64,000 nucleotides of DNA from Acididesulfobacillus acetoxydans (lineage in GTDB: Bacteria > Bacillota > Desulfitobacteriia > Desulfitobacteriales > Desulfitobacteriaceae), in the NCBI RefSeq assembly GCF_900016645.1, contig NZ_CDGJ01000134.1; one strand, 5' to 3'. Below the pieces are notes generated by a model. That model made no database searches. It saw only the letters and a list, made by a program, of their open reading frames with translations, and was not told the DNA's origin. Positions 51,663 to 60,451 of the stretch are shown here, piece after piece; position 1 is the first letter of the stretch, and the number at the start of each line of letters is the position of its first letter. Position numbers and translations under genes: made by a program.

Positions 51663-51870
51663 ACATTTCCCTCCAGAGTGCCAAACTTTCCTGGGCGGAG
51701 TCTTGATCGACGATCTCAATCGCAAAACCGGCGTGAACCAGCACATAGTCGCCGAGTTTGACTTGCTCGATCAGGGAGGTGTTCACGCGCGCGTGGTTGC
51801 CAAAGGTCTCCACCTCCACGGTGAAATCATTCAGAATACGGACTACTTTTGCGGGGACAGCCAGACACAA
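51643..51870 (-). CDS. hypC: Hydrogenase maturation chaperone HypC
   Basis: A 75-residue OB-fold chaperone that delivers the Fe(CN)2CO unit to the large subunit. The functional N-terminus is Met-Cys, and here TTG at 51870 directly precedes TGT (MCLAVPAKVVRI), 7-8 bases after AAAGGGG; a GTG three codons earlier would bury the Cys and overlaps the ribosome site, so TTG is preferred. GDYVLVHAGFAIEIVD is the conserved core. Confidence 0.94.
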   Translation of the reverse strand: MCLAVPAKVVRILNDFTVEVETFGNHARVNTSLIEQVKLGDYVLVHAGFAIEIVDQDSAQESLALWREMYAVQSS

Positions 51871-51931
51871 GGTTTCCACCCCTTTCTTGTATGGTAGCAG
51901 GTAAGGGAAAAACGAACTGTGGTTAATTTTT

Positions 51932-51980
51932 ATTATACCTCACAAAAAGCGATAGAGCACTCCCTGTCCGAAGGAGTGCT
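51932..51980 (-). promoter_or_regulatory. Hairpin and -10-like element before hypC
   Basis: Between hyaD and hypC the arms AGCACTCC/GGAGTGCT (51956-51980) form an 8-bp hairpin, followed on the minus strand by TTTTTGTGAGG and TATAAT (51937-51932). It could partly terminate the hya transcript and start a hypCDE transcript; the -35 is weak. Confidence 0.4.
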
Positions 51981-52064
51981 TGTAATCATTTGATTATAAC
52001 TCATTAGTCAGCGGAGCCAGGCTCGGGGGCCGGGACCAAGGGAGGAGCGGAAAAGCCCTGTCGT

Positions 52065-52553
52065 TTAGGCCCCGGCTCGGCCCGGTGCGGGTGCAAGTTC
52101 TGAGTAGACAAGGTTTGTGAAGTCGCGGAGCCTAGCTTGAATTTCGGGCGAAGGAGCAAGGCCCCAGGCAATCACAGCCGGTTGCATAGCGAAAATATCA
52201 GTGTCGGGTTCCTGTCCCAGGAGATCGGCGATTTGCAACACTTCCAGCAGCCCGACGTCGTGGATCGAAGCCATATAACCTTGCGGAAAAGCCCCTAAAT
52301 CGGCCGGTTTAAAATGAAAGATGGCACCGGGTTCGGCCTTGGCGTCTATAGAATCCAGCACGATCAGATGCTCCACTCCTTCAATCAAAGACAGGAGCTG
52401 AGGGCCGGCTGTGCCGGCCTCGATCACTTCCACATTGGGGGGAAGGTCATAGTGAGTGAGGAGGCGGGCGGCGTGAATACCCAGGCCCTCGTCCTGAAGG
52501 AGTTCATTTCCGACTCCCAGTATCAAAGTTTTGGCGTGAGCTGCGACTGACAT
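52065..52553 (-). CDS. hyaD: Hydrogenase maturation endopeptidase (HyaD/HybD type)
   Basis: A 162-residue protease that removes the C-terminal peptide of the large subunit after nickel insertion. LILGVGNELLQDEGLGIHAA carries the Glu and the first Asp-type nickel contacts; VLDSIDAKAEPG (Asp) and SIHDVGLLEVL (His) supply the others. ATG 52553 has GAAGGAG upstream; the 25 codons before it are not homologous. It follows hyaC on the same strand. Confidence 0.93.
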   Translation of the reverse strand: MSVAAHAKTLILGVGNELLQDEGLGIHAARLLTHYDLPPNVEVIEAGTAGPQLLSLIEGVEHLIVLDSIDAKAEPGAIFHFKPADLGAFPQGYMASIHDVGLLEVLQIADLLGQEPDTDIFAMQPAVIAWGLAPSPEIQARLRDFTNLVYSELAPAPGRAGA

Positions 52554-52699
52554 CGTGTTTAATGCTCCTTCGGGTTTATCGTGCGGGGAAGGCTTCCTGA
52601 GGGCAGGGTCCCAGCCGCAACGCTGCACATGTTCGCGGGCTTGTATCTTGCGCTGACGGGGGCGGCGAATTCACTTGACGCGGTCAAGCGAGGGTACCG

Positions 52700-53299
52700 T
52701 CAAATGCGTTCATGGGCCATATTCTTGCCGACAGAGCGGCTCTCTTTGCGTTGCCGTCCCGTAAACATTTCCCAGAAGGCCTGCGGGGATTCGGTGAAGA
52801 CGAGGTAGAGATGGATGACCAGGAAGGTGATGAACAACCAGGTGAAAAGATAGTGGATCGAACGAATTTCCGCCAGGCCCAACCATCCGACGAGGAAAGA
52901 CATGGTTCCCTGCGGCCAGCCCATGGCGAATCCGGTAAGGGCTTGCAAAATGATCATGAGGATGACCGCGAGATAGGCCAGACGCTGCAGGGGATTATAA
53001 AGCCCCTGCTTGGCATCCTTATTACTTAAAAAGAGATAGTATTTCACCTGTTGAGGCAACGACCGAACATTCGGTTTAAACTCCCAATAGTCCCGATAGC
53101 GTCCGAGAAAGGCATAATAGATGCGGAGGGCCAAATTGGCGAGAAGCACGAATGCTGCCACATAGTGGACATAGCGGATGGTGCCCATCTGCCCGTAAGC
53201 AGCCGGCCGGTGCAGATAGAACCCGGTAGCTGCCAGTACTACCATGGCGGTCAAGTTGACGGCATGGGCAACTCTCTGCGGCAGGTGATGGGTTTCCAT
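52700..53299 (-). CDS. hyaC: [NiFe]-hydrogenase b-type cytochrome subunit
   Basis: A 199-residue membrane protein with four predicted helices. Histidines suited to haem b ligation are HAVNLTAMVVLAATGFYLH and YVHYVAAF in the first half and SIHYLFTWLFITFLVIHLYL in the last helices. It anchors the hydrogenase and passes electrons to quinone. ATG 53299 follows AGGAGGAATG. Position after small and large subunits is the classic group 1 hyaABC order. Confidence 0.93.
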   Translation of the reverse strand: METHHLPQRVAHAVNLTAMVVLAATGFYLHRPAAYGQMGTIRYVHYVAAFVLLANLALRIYYAFLGRYRDYWEFKPNVRSLPQQVKYYLFLSNKDAKQGLYNPLQRLAYLAVILMIILQALTGFAMGWPQGTMSFLVGWLGLAEIRSIHYLFTWLFITFLVIHLYLVFTESPQAFWEMFTGRQRKESRSVGKNMAHERI

Positions 53300-53327
53300 T
53301 GAACATTCCTCCTCACATTCACGAATT

Positions 53328-54887
53328 TCAGCCAATCCGGAACTCAAGTACACGGTTGCTCTCCGGATGGATAATATGAATGGCGCAAGCCAAGCAAGGG
53401 TCGTACGAGCGCACGACGCGCACGATGTTGTTCGGATTTTCCGGATCGGGTACGGGTACCCCAATCAGGGCTTGCTCAAGGGGTCCCGGCTGGCCGTTCT
53501 CGTCTCGGGGCGAGTGGTTCCACGTTGTGGGGACGACCATTTGATAATTGGCGATTTTGTGGTTGGCAATTTCCACCCAGTGACCCAGGGCGCCCCGCGG
53601 CGCATCAATCATGCCGATACCGGCGCCCGTTGCGGGCGGGTCCCAGTGTTCTGTGTCATGGATGCGCGTCCTGCCTTGCTTGATATACCCTTCCAGTTCA
53701 TCAAGCCAGCCGGGCATGGCCTTGGCCAAGAGGACTGTCTCATAGGCCCTGGCCGCATGGCGGGCGACCGCTCCGGGTTTTATGCCGTACTTGGTGACGA
53801 TATCCATGAAAGGAGCGGGCTTGAGGACCAGCATGCGGGCCAGGGGGCCCACCTCCATGGGTTTGCCGTCGTAGCGGGGAGCTTTGATGAACGAGTAGGC
53901 TCCGGGTTTATTCAAATCGAAAACAGTGTCACCCTGCACCGGATTCTTGGTGCCGCAGGCGGGTGTGTACCAAGAGTACTTTACGGCCTCCGTGATCTTA
54001 GCTTGGTCAACAGGCTGGACATTGCCGAACCGGTTGTCGAAAATGACACCGGCGGGAAAGAAGAGTTCACCTTTGCCCGCGAGAGGAAAGCCTCCGTAGG
54101 TGAGATAGTGCCCGTAGCCGCCGCCGATGCCGGCTCGGGCCAGGGGAAGCAGGGGCCCGGTGCCGAAAGTGGCGACATCCTTCCAGTATACGTTTTCCGC
54201 AAAGTCAGCCTGTTCGGCCAGAAGCGTACGGAATTGCTCAATTTGGGTAATATCAGGCAGCATGGTCACACCGCCGGCGACGATGCTGGACTGGTGGGGC
54301 TGCTTGCCGGAAAAGATGGCGGACATCTTTTTCGCTTTAGCCTGCATTTCCAGGGCTTTGATATAATGGGACACCGCTAAAGTCACTAGATCAGGATCGT
54401 TGACGCTGAATTCGTCAGGTTTATAGCGGGGGAGGAGCGGAGAGGTATCCCCGGAGTGCACCAGTTTGACTATTTTGTCCTTGACGGCCAGGAGTTTCGG
54501 GTCTTTGCCCTGATAATGGGTTACCGCCGTTACATCGAGGTAGTCGAGAGCGGAGAGATGATAGAAATGCAGGGGGTGATCATGGAGCCACATAGCCCCC
54601 AGAATAAGGTTTCGCAGGACCCGGGCCGCTTGTGGGAGTTTGGCTCCCTGCGCGTTTTCAACGGCGACTGAGGATACCCAGCCATGTGAGCCGGCACAGA
54701 CCCCGCAGACGCGTTCTGTGACGTAAGTGGCGTCGCGCGGATCTTTTCCCTTCAGGAGGACCTCCAGTCCCCGGGCCATGGTACCGCTGGCGTGGGCATT
54801 GGTCACCTTGCCGCCTTCTATCTCAACTTCGACTTTGAGATGCCCTTCAATACGGGTGATGGGATCGATCACAATTTTTTGAGTCAT
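53328..54887 (-). CDS. hyaB: [NiFe]-hydrogenase large subunit, group 1
   Basis: A 519-residue catalytic subunit that splits or makes H2. The L1 motif RVCGVCAGSH (Cys61, Cys64) and L2 motif DPCLACAIH (Cys498, Cys501) supply the four nickel-iron cysteines. His504 is the expected cleavage point, leaving a 15-residue peptide (IIHPESNRVLEFRIG) for HyaD. Its ATG overlaps the small-subunit stop by one base (TAATG). The Tat-exported partner implies an extracytoplasmic location. Confidence 0.97.
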   Translation of the reverse strand: MTQKIVIDPITRIEGHLKVEVEIEGGKVTNAHASGTMARGLEVLLKGKDPRDATYVTERVCGVCAGSHGWVSSVAVENAQGAKLPQAARVLRNLILGAMWLHDHPLHFYHLSALDYLDVTAVTHYQGKDPKLLAVKDKIVKLVHSGDTSPLLPRYKPDEFSVNDPDLVTLAVSHYIKALEMQAKAKKMSAIFSGKQPHQSSIVAGGVTMLPDITQIEQFRTLLAEQADFAENVYWKDVATFGTGPLLPLARAGIGGGYGHYLTYGGFPLAGKGELFFPAGVIFDNRFGNVQPVDQAKITEAVKYSWYTPACGTKNPVQGDTVFDLNKPGAYSFIKAPRYDGKPMEVGPLARMLVLKPAPFMDIVTKYGIKPGAVARHAARAYETVLLAKAMPGWLDELEGYIKQGRTRIHDTEHWDPPATGAGIGMIDAPRGALGHWVEIANHKIANYQMVVPTTWNHSPRDENGQPGPLEQALIGVPVPDPENPNNIVRVVRSYDPCLACAIHIIHPESNRVLEFRIG

Positions 54888-56008
54888 TAGTTACGCCTCC
54901 CTTTCTCCGGTTTGTCCGGCTTGCCGGGTTTTTCTTGTTTCTCCTGCTTAAGCCGCCCGGTCGCCGCGTTTCCAATCAGGTGTACGCCGGCTCCCACCAC
55001 GGCGGCACCGGCGATGACTTTTCCCACCGTTCCGGGGCTGACTCCGCCCACTCCGGGCAGGCTCATGGTGTCGGTCCGGACATAGAGAGGAGCAAAACCG
55101 GCGCGGTGATCCAGGGGCCCGGCGGCATAGAATTCGGGTTGGGTGCAGCCGGCACAGGGAGAGGAAGCGTTGATACAGAAATTGACACCGTCATTCCACC
55201 AGCTTTGGGCACAATCCGTATAAGTCTTGGGCCCCTTGCAGCCTTTGAGCAAAAGGCAGTAGTCCTTTTGCGATGGGTCATTCCAGTCCGTTAAAAACTG
55301 ACTTTGTTCGAAATGTCCCCTGCGAGGACAGTTATCGTGAAGAAGGGTTCCGAAGTAAGCCAGGGGACGTTTGTTGCCGTCAAGTTGGGGTACTTTCTTA
55401 AAAACTAAGTACTGAAGGACGGTGCCCAGAACCCACGTCGGTTTGACCGGGCAGCCGGGCAAATTGATGACTGGTTTGTTCTTAACCACGTCCTGAACCC
55501 CTTTGGCTCCCGTCGGTCCGGCTGCGGGAATTCCTCCGAAGCAGGCGCAGGCCCCCACGGCTACGATGGCGCCGGCCTTAGCGGCGGCCTCTTCAACAAT
55601 TTGCCTGAACGGCCTGCCGCCGATCGTTAAGAAACGGTCGTCCGCAGTGGGGATTGACCCTTCCACGACGAGCAGATAACCCCCCTGTTTAATGTTGTCT
55701 TCCAACCAGCTTTCGGCCACCGTACCGCTGGCCGCCATGATTGTCTCATGATAGCGGACCGAAAGAAGATCGAGGACGATTTCGGCGGGACCGGGGTCAA
55801 ACGAAGCCAGTACGGACTCCGTGCATCCGGTACAATCCTGCCCCTCAAGCCAAATGACGGGCGGTTTGGCGGCGGCTTTTTCAACGGCTTCCGCAATGCG
55901 CGGTTCATAAATGGCCGGCAGGCCCAGGGCCGCAGTGGCGGCAGCGACCGCTTTCAGAAATTCGCGGCGATTCAAACCCTTTCTCTCGAGTCGAGATTGA
56001 AAATCCAT
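54887..56008 (-). CDS. hyaA: [NiFe]-hydrogenase small subunit, group 1 (Tat exported)
   Basis: A 373-residue iron-sulfur subunit. A Tat signal with NRREFLK and a hydrophobic alanine-rich stretch ends near residue 42. Proximal-cluster ligands are in EGQDCTGCTES, GACACFGGIP and NLPGCPVKPTW. The distal clusters use HDNCPRRGHFE, YCLLLKGCKGPKTYTDC and FCINASSPCAGC. A C-terminal hydrophobic anchor (SPGTVGKVIAGAAVVGAGVH) is followed by a lysine-rich tail. ATG 56008 has GGAGGTG five bases upstream; a GTG two codons earlier overlaps it. The sigma-54 promoter lies about 145 bases upstream. Confidence 0.97.
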   Translation of the reverse strand: MDFQSRLERKGLNRREFLKAVAAATAALGLPAIYEPRIAEAVEKAAAKPPVIWLEGQDCTGCTESVLASFDPGPAEIVLDLLSVRYHETIMAASGTVAESWLEDNIKQGGYLLVVEGSIPTADDRFLTIGGRPFRQIVEEAAAKAGAIVAVGACACFGGIPAAGPTGAKGVQDVVKNKPVINLPGCPVKPTWVLGTVLQYLVFKKVPQLDGNKRPLAYFGTLLHDNCPRRGHFEQSQFLTDWNDPSQKDYCLLLKGCKGPKTYTDCAQSWWNDGVNFCINASSPCAGCTQPEFYAAGPLDHRAGFAPLYVRTDTMSLPGVGGVSPGTVGKVIAGAAVVGAGVHLIGNAATGRLKQEKQEKPGKPDKPEKGRRN

Positions 56009-56151
56009 TCTCACACCTCCAGCAATATTAGCGCCAAACGGTTTGTCTAAGCTTAGATGGCCAATGAAACCGTCTGCCCCCTCCTCGGGCGATCGGTCTC
56101 ATAAAGGGAAAAATTAAGGTATTTATAATAAGTCAGATAAAGGGATTTCCA

Positions 56152-56167
56152 TGCAAAAAGCATACCA
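56152..56167 (-). promoter_or_regulatory. Sigma-54 (-24/-12) promoter of the hya operon
   Basis: On the minus strand TGGTATGCTTTTTGCA matches TGGCACGNNNNTTGCW except at two positions; GG and GC are separated by exactly ten bases. Predicted transcription start is near 56140, giving a leader of about 130 bases before hyaA. The activator gene directly upstream and the dyads at 56323-56430 complete a sigma-54 control region. Confidence 0.85.
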
Positions 56168-56322
56168 ACAAGTGAGCGAGGCTGCCCGGGCCCGGCGCGA
56201 GAAGGGTGCATATTGCCTGAATAGTGCCGAAAATAGCCGGCCGCGGGTCAAACGGAGTACGAAACGCGAAATGTAAACTTTCTGAATAGGCACAGAAAAA
56301 GCGCTTGCGTAAGCGCTCCAAT

Positions 56323-56339
56323 TGTCTAGATATTGGACA
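56323..56339 (-). promoter_or_regulatory. Putative enhancer site 1 (17-base dyad)
   Basis: TGTCTAGATATTGGACA, a TGTCTA-N5-TGGACA dyad, about 160-185 bases upstream of the hya -24 element. Shares TGTCTAGATATT with site 2. Confidence 0.7.
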
Positions 56340-56396
56340 GTGACAAGAGCTTGTTCGCTTGTCCAGACTCGAAAAGAGTTGGGAAAATGCTAAATG

Positions 56397-56430
56397 TGTC
56401 TAGATATTAAACATGTCTAAGAGTTAGACG
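56397..56430 (-). promoter_or_regulatory. Putative enhancer sites 2 and 3 (abutting 17-base dyads)
   Basis: TGTCTAGATATTAAACA (56397-56413) is directly followed by TGTCTAAGAGTTAGACG (56414-56430). With site 1 the consensus is TGTCTA-N5-T(A/G)(G/A)AC(A/G). An additional half-site TGTCCA lies at 56360-56365. Repeated dyads 160-280 bases upstream of a -24/-12 promoter are the normal landing sites of an activator dimer or hexamer. Confidence 0.72.
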
Positions 56431-56518
56431 GAAATTACGGCCGCGGCAGTCGGCAAATGCCTCGGAGAGTGCGGCCGAACAGGATAATTTACTGGCAAGT
56501 GCGGTTGGCGCCGGTTCT

Positions 56519-58729
56519 TCAGCCGCTTTCCATGAGTCCGTACTCTTTCAACTTGAGGTAGAAGGTGGCCCGGGGCATGCCGAGAGTCTGGGCGGCGGCG
56601 GCGCGGTTATTTCCGCTCGTCTTCAAAGCCTGGGCGATCATTTTCTTTTCCAGTTCCTGCACAGCCTCTTTTAAAGGTTTTAATTCTACAGAGGAGTCGC
56701 TTTTCGCCAACTTTGTCAGGAAAGGGGGCAGGTGGTAGGGCTGAATGACATTTTCGTCAACGGTATAGTGCAGGCGTTCAATGATATTCTCCAATTCGCG
56801 CACGTTTCCCGGCCAGTCGTACTGCATAAAGCAGCCGATGGTGTCTTCACTGAAGATTTTCGGCGGAACCTTGCGGGCCAGGCCCATTTTCTGGGAGAAG
56901 TGGTTGACTAGGTGGGGAATATCTTCTTTGTGGTCGCGCAAAGGGGGCATTGTAATGCTGATGACATTTAAGCGGTAGAAGAGATCGGCCCGGAATTTTC
57001 CTTCGTGCACGAGACGGCGCAGCTCACGGTTGGTGGCGGCGATGATCCGGGCATCAAGCCTGAGCGTATGAGTTCCGCCCACTCGCTCAAATTCCCGTTC
57101 CTGCAAGACGCGCAGCAGTTTGGCCTGCATGGTTAAGGGCATGTCCCCTATTTCGTCAAGTAAAATGCTGCCTCCTTTCGCCAATTCGAATTTGCCGGGT
57201 TTTCCCCCTTTTTTGGCGCCTGTGAAAGCCCCTTCTTCATAACCGAAAAGTTCCGATTCAAGCAGGTTTTCCGGCAGGGCTGCGCAATTGATGCCGATGA
57301 AGGGGTGGTCCCGCCTATTGCTCAGGCGATGGACGAATTGGGCGAAGACCTCTTTGCCCCCTCCGCTTTCACCCTGAATGAGTACGTTGGCGTCATTACG
57401 GCTGGCTTTGACGGCGAGACGCCGCAATTCCAGGTTGGCAGCGCTGATGCCGATAAGAAACTGCTCATTCTCGTGATAGGTCTGTTTGAGGCGCAGGCGC
57501 TCTTTATAGATTTCGATTTCGCCGTGTGACTGTTCAATCAGATAAGGAAGGCACATATCAATTTCCGCCAAGCCTTGGTATACGGCCACCGCTTTTTCGC
57601 GGCAGGAGTCATAGCCGCAGGAGCCGCAGTTCAATTCGTCTTCGGGCTTGAACTTGTTGGTATAGCGTAGAATTTCCTTGATTTCCGATTCACTCGGTTC
57701 CTTGAGAACGTGATGCTTGTCCGCGAATTCCCGGTGCAAATTAAGGGGCGGATTAGGTTCGATTTCGTCGCGTTTCTTGCGCTGGGCATATTTGAAAATT
57801 TGATATTTGCGGCTGAAGAGGTCGAGGGGGCTGTCCATTTCCGGGCCGTCGATACAACCCCGGCAGAGCAGGATATCGATGAAGCGGGCTTGCACCAGGC
57901 CGTCCTGCAGGTTATGCAGAAATTCGAGACAGTCCTCTTTGCCGTCGACGATGGCGATGTCTTCTTCCCTATAGAGGGTGCCGTCCGGATCAAGGTTGCG
58001 GGTCAGGCCGCCGCTGAGCGGGAAAAGGGGCGGCAGGGATTCGCCCCGGGGCCGTTGGGGGACGGAACGGTCGAGTTCGCGGTGAAAGCCATGGCTGTCC
58101 AGCATGCCTTTGAGTTCTTTGAAAGTAAGCACGGCATCAAGCACACCTTGCCCGAATTCCGTCATTTCTTCTTTCTTGGCAATGCAAGGGCCGATAAAGA
58201 CGATTTTTGCCTGAGGGAATTTCCAGCGCGCATATTTGGCACTGGCGAGTACCGCGGAGTCGACCGGGACGAGAAAAGGAATGAGAGTGGGAAAATGGCG
58301 TTCAATCATGCCCACGATGGCGGGGCAGTATGAGCTGATGGCCAAATCCGGGTTGTTGACCAGAAATTCCCGGTAAGCCGGAACGGTCAATTCAATACCG
58401 TGGGTGACTTCGATGACCTGGGTAAAGCCGAGACTTTTCAAATCGGCGAAGAGCTCCTCGGCTTCCAAGTAGTAAAAAGAAGCCGGGAAAGAGGGGGCAA
58501 GCAAGGCGACTGTTTCGCCCCCGGCGAAGAAGCGCGGCAGGTCTTCCACATAACTCACGATTTGCTTGGCATTTTGGGAACATACCCGCACGCAGTTGCC
58601 GCAGCTGATGCAGCGTTCTTCCACGACAGTAGCCTGACCGAGTTCGACCTTGATTGCTTTCACCGGGCAGTTGCGGACACAGGAATAGCAGGCTTTGCAT
58701 TTGTCAGCAATCGTTTTGACGACAGGCAT
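56519..58729 (-). CDS. Sigma-54 activator with ferredoxin and [FeFe]-hydrogenase-like sensor
   Basis: A 736-residue fusion. (1) Residues 1-55: two [4Fe-4S] ferredoxin motifs (Cys11/14/17/21 and 40/43/46/50). (2) About 70-320: [FeFe]-hydrogenase large-domain homology with degenerate H-cluster motifs SYCPA (Cys135), GPCIAKKEE (Cys182) and LLCRGCIDG (Cys289, 292). (3) 360-400: a C-x2-C-x4-C-x16-C cluster domain (Cys368, 371, 376, 393). (4) 420-660: AAA+ with GESGGGKE (453-460), GAFTGA (500-505), LLDEIGDM and WPGNVREL. (5) 704-730: Fis-type HTH (NRAAAAQTLGMPRATFYLKL). ATG follows GGAGG. Located just upstream of the hya sigma-54 promoter and beside hydG; most likely an H2 or redox sensor controlling hydrogenase (inference). 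Confidence 0.92.
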   Translation of the reverse strand: MPVVKTIADKCKACYSCVRNCPVKAIKVELGQATVVEERCISCGNCVRVCSQNAKQIVSYVEDLPRFFAGGETVALLAPSFPASFYYLEAEELFADLKSLGFTQVIEVTHGIELTVPAYREFLVNNPDLAISSYCPAIVGMIERHFPTLIPFLVPVDSAVLASAKYARWKFPQAKIVFIGPCIAKKEEMTEFGQGVLDAVLTFKELKGMLDSHGFHRELDRSVPQRPRGESLPPLFPLSGGLTRNLDPDGTLYREEDIAIVDGKEDCLEFLHNLQDGLVQARFIDILLCRGCIDGPEMDSPLDLFSRKYQIFKYAQRKKRDEIEPNPPLNLHREFADKHHVLKEPSESEIKEILRYTNKFKPEDELNCGSCGYDSCREKAVAVYQGLAEIDMCLPYLIEQSHGEIEIYKERLRLKQTYHENEQFLIGISAANLELRRLAVKASRNDANVLIQGESGGGKEVFAQFVHRLSNRRDHPFIGINCAALPENLLESELFGYEEGAFTGAKKGGKPGKFELAKGGSILLDEIGDMPLTMQAKLLRVLQEREFERVGGTHTLRLDARIIAATNRELRRLVHEGKFRADLFYRLNVISITMPPLRDHKEDIPHLVNHFSQKMGLARKVPPKIFSEDTIGCFMQYDWPGNVRELENIIERLHYTVDENVIQPYHLPPFLTKLAKSDSSVELKPLKEAVQELEKKMIAQALKTSGNNRAAAAQTLGMPRATFYLKLKEYGLMESG

Positions 58730-58829
58730 GGTATGACCTCCGAAGTTTGTACTTTTTAGAACAAAAAATACACTCGCAGAAAGCGCTCCGGGTACAGCCG
58801 GTCGGGAATGCCGGATTTAAAAATAGGGT

Positions 58830-60257
58830 TTAAAAATACAGATCCCTTTCACCCTGAACCAGGCGTTCCAGGCGGGCCTCAGTTTCGGCACGGGTCTTGG
58901 CCAGGGGAATCCGGGCCAGGTGTTGGGCGATGGTTTCTTCGCCCAGGGAGCGCACGGCCGGGGAAGCGTAGTCCAGCAGATACTCTTTAAACGTCAAGAT
59001 GGCATTGGGCTGACACATGTTCTGAATGGAGCCGCTTTTAGCGAGAGGCATAAAATGGTCCCCGGTACGCCCTTGGCGGTAACAGGCGGTGCAGAAGCTC
59101 GGCAAGAAACCTTTTTGGCAGAGGTCGGCGATCACCTCGTCAGGAGAACGCCGGTCACTCAGCTGAAACTGAGGGGCAGCCGGGGAGCTCTGCGCGCTGC
59201 CGGCGGAGGCATACCCGCCCACATCGGTGGAAGAACCCGCGCTCAATTGGGAAATGCCCAGGGCGAACAGTTCATCGCGCAAAGCGGGTTCTTCCCGAGT
59301 GGAAATGATGAGGCCGGTGTAAGGTACGGCGAGCCGCAGGACAGCCACGATTTTCTTGAGGTCCCGATCCGTGACTAAATGAGGAAAAGTCCGCAAATCA
59401 ACTCCTGCGGCCGGGCGCAGGCGGGGTACGGAAAGAGTGTGCGGTCCTACCCCGAACGACTTTTCCAGGGCCTGAGCGTGACTCAGCAGGGCCAGCACTT
59501 CAAAATGATAATCATAGAGGCCGAAGAGCACACCGAGCCCTACATCATCGATGCCGGCGCTCATGGCGCGATGGTGGGCCGTGGTATGGTAGTCGTAATC
59601 TCTCTTGGGACCGGAGGGATGTACTTGGCTATAGGTTTCCCGGTGATAAGTCTCCTGGAAGAGAATATAAGTGCCGATTTGGGCCTTTTTCAGGCGCCGG
59701 TAGTTTTCAACGCTTGTTGCGGCGATGTTGACGTTGACCCGCCGGATACGGCCGTTTCCTTCCCGCACTCTGTAGATAGCAGAAATGGCTTTCTCCAAGT
59801 AATCCAGGTCACACTCGCCGGGATCCTCCCCGCATTCCAAAGCCAGGCGCTTGTGCCCCATGCGCTCCAGGGCTCGGATTTCTGCCTCTATCTCATCTAG
59901 GGTTAAACGGTGGCGTTCAAATTTATTGTCCCTGCGGTAGCCGCAATACAGGCAGTTGTTGATACAGAAACTGCTCAAATAGAGAGGAGCGAAAAAGACC
60001 ATACGCCGGCCGTAGATTTTCTGCTTGATGGCGCCGGCCGTGCGAAAAAGTTCGCCGAGCACCGCGTCATCCTCACAAAAGAGAAGTTGGGCGGTCTCCT
60101 CCAAGCTGAGCCCTTCTGCCTCCCGCGCCCGGTCGATGACAGCCAGCAGGTGCGCGGGGGCGGAAGACGCGCTTTGCCGCCGGGCCTCGGCCAAAAGGCG
60201 GTTAATCCGGTCTTCGTCGATAAAAGAGGCGTCAAACAACGGATTTTTTTGCTCCAT
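58830..60257 (-). CDS. hydG: [FeFe]-hydrogenase maturase HydG (radical SAM tyrosine lyase)
   Basis: A 475-residue enzyme cleaving tyrosine to supply CO and CN- as an Fe(CO)2(CN) synthon. The SAM cluster motif CINNCLYC is at residues 98-105. The auxiliary-cluster motif CTACYRQGRTGDHFMPLAK followed by NMCQPN is specific for HydG over ThiH. ATG 60257 gives the family length; its ribosome site is weak (GGGAAAA), and the open frame extends 38 codons upstream. It lies 100 bases upstream (minus strand) of the activator gene. Confidence 0.95.
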   Translation of the reverse strand: MEQKNPLFDASFIDEDRINRLLAEARRQSASSAPAHLLAVIDRAREAEGLSLEETAQLLFCEDDAVLGELFRTAGAIKQKIYGRRMVFFAPLYLSSFCINNCLYCGYRRDNKFERHRLTLDEIEAEIRALERMGHKRLALECGEDPGECDLDYLEKAISAIYRVREGNGRIRRVNVNIAATSVENYRRLKKAQIGTYILFQETYHRETYSQVHPSGPKRDYDYHTTAHHRAMSAGIDDVGLGVLFGLYDYHFEVLALLSHAQALEKSFGVGPHTLSVPRLRPAAGVDLRTFPHLVTDRDLKKIVAVLRLAVPYTGLIISTREEPALRDELFALGISQLSAGSSTDVGGYASAGSAQSSPAAPQFQLSDRRSPDEVIADLCQKGFLPSFCTACYRQGRTGDHFMPLAKSGSIQNMCQPNAILTFKEYLLDYASPAVRSLGEETIAQHLARIPLAKTRAETEARLERLVQGERDLYF

Positions 60258-60451
60258 CAATTTTTTCCCGGTCGCTAAATAACATGCCAGGCTCCCTTGC
60301 CGCCCAGGCTCTGCCGGACGCTGAAAGTTACTGTCGCACGGCCACTGGACGAAACACTTCAATAAAGACATGTTTATTCCCGCCGACTCAAACGGAAAAC
60401 CGGGTTGTTCACTCCTTCCGTAAATTGATCAAACAGGTGGGGACAGTCGGG

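Noticed and set aside
56519..58729. Calling this gene a catalytic [FeFe] hydrogenase
   Set aside because: The H-cluster motifs are altered and more than 300 residues are an AAA+/HTH activator; it is a regulator with a hydrogenase-derived sensor.
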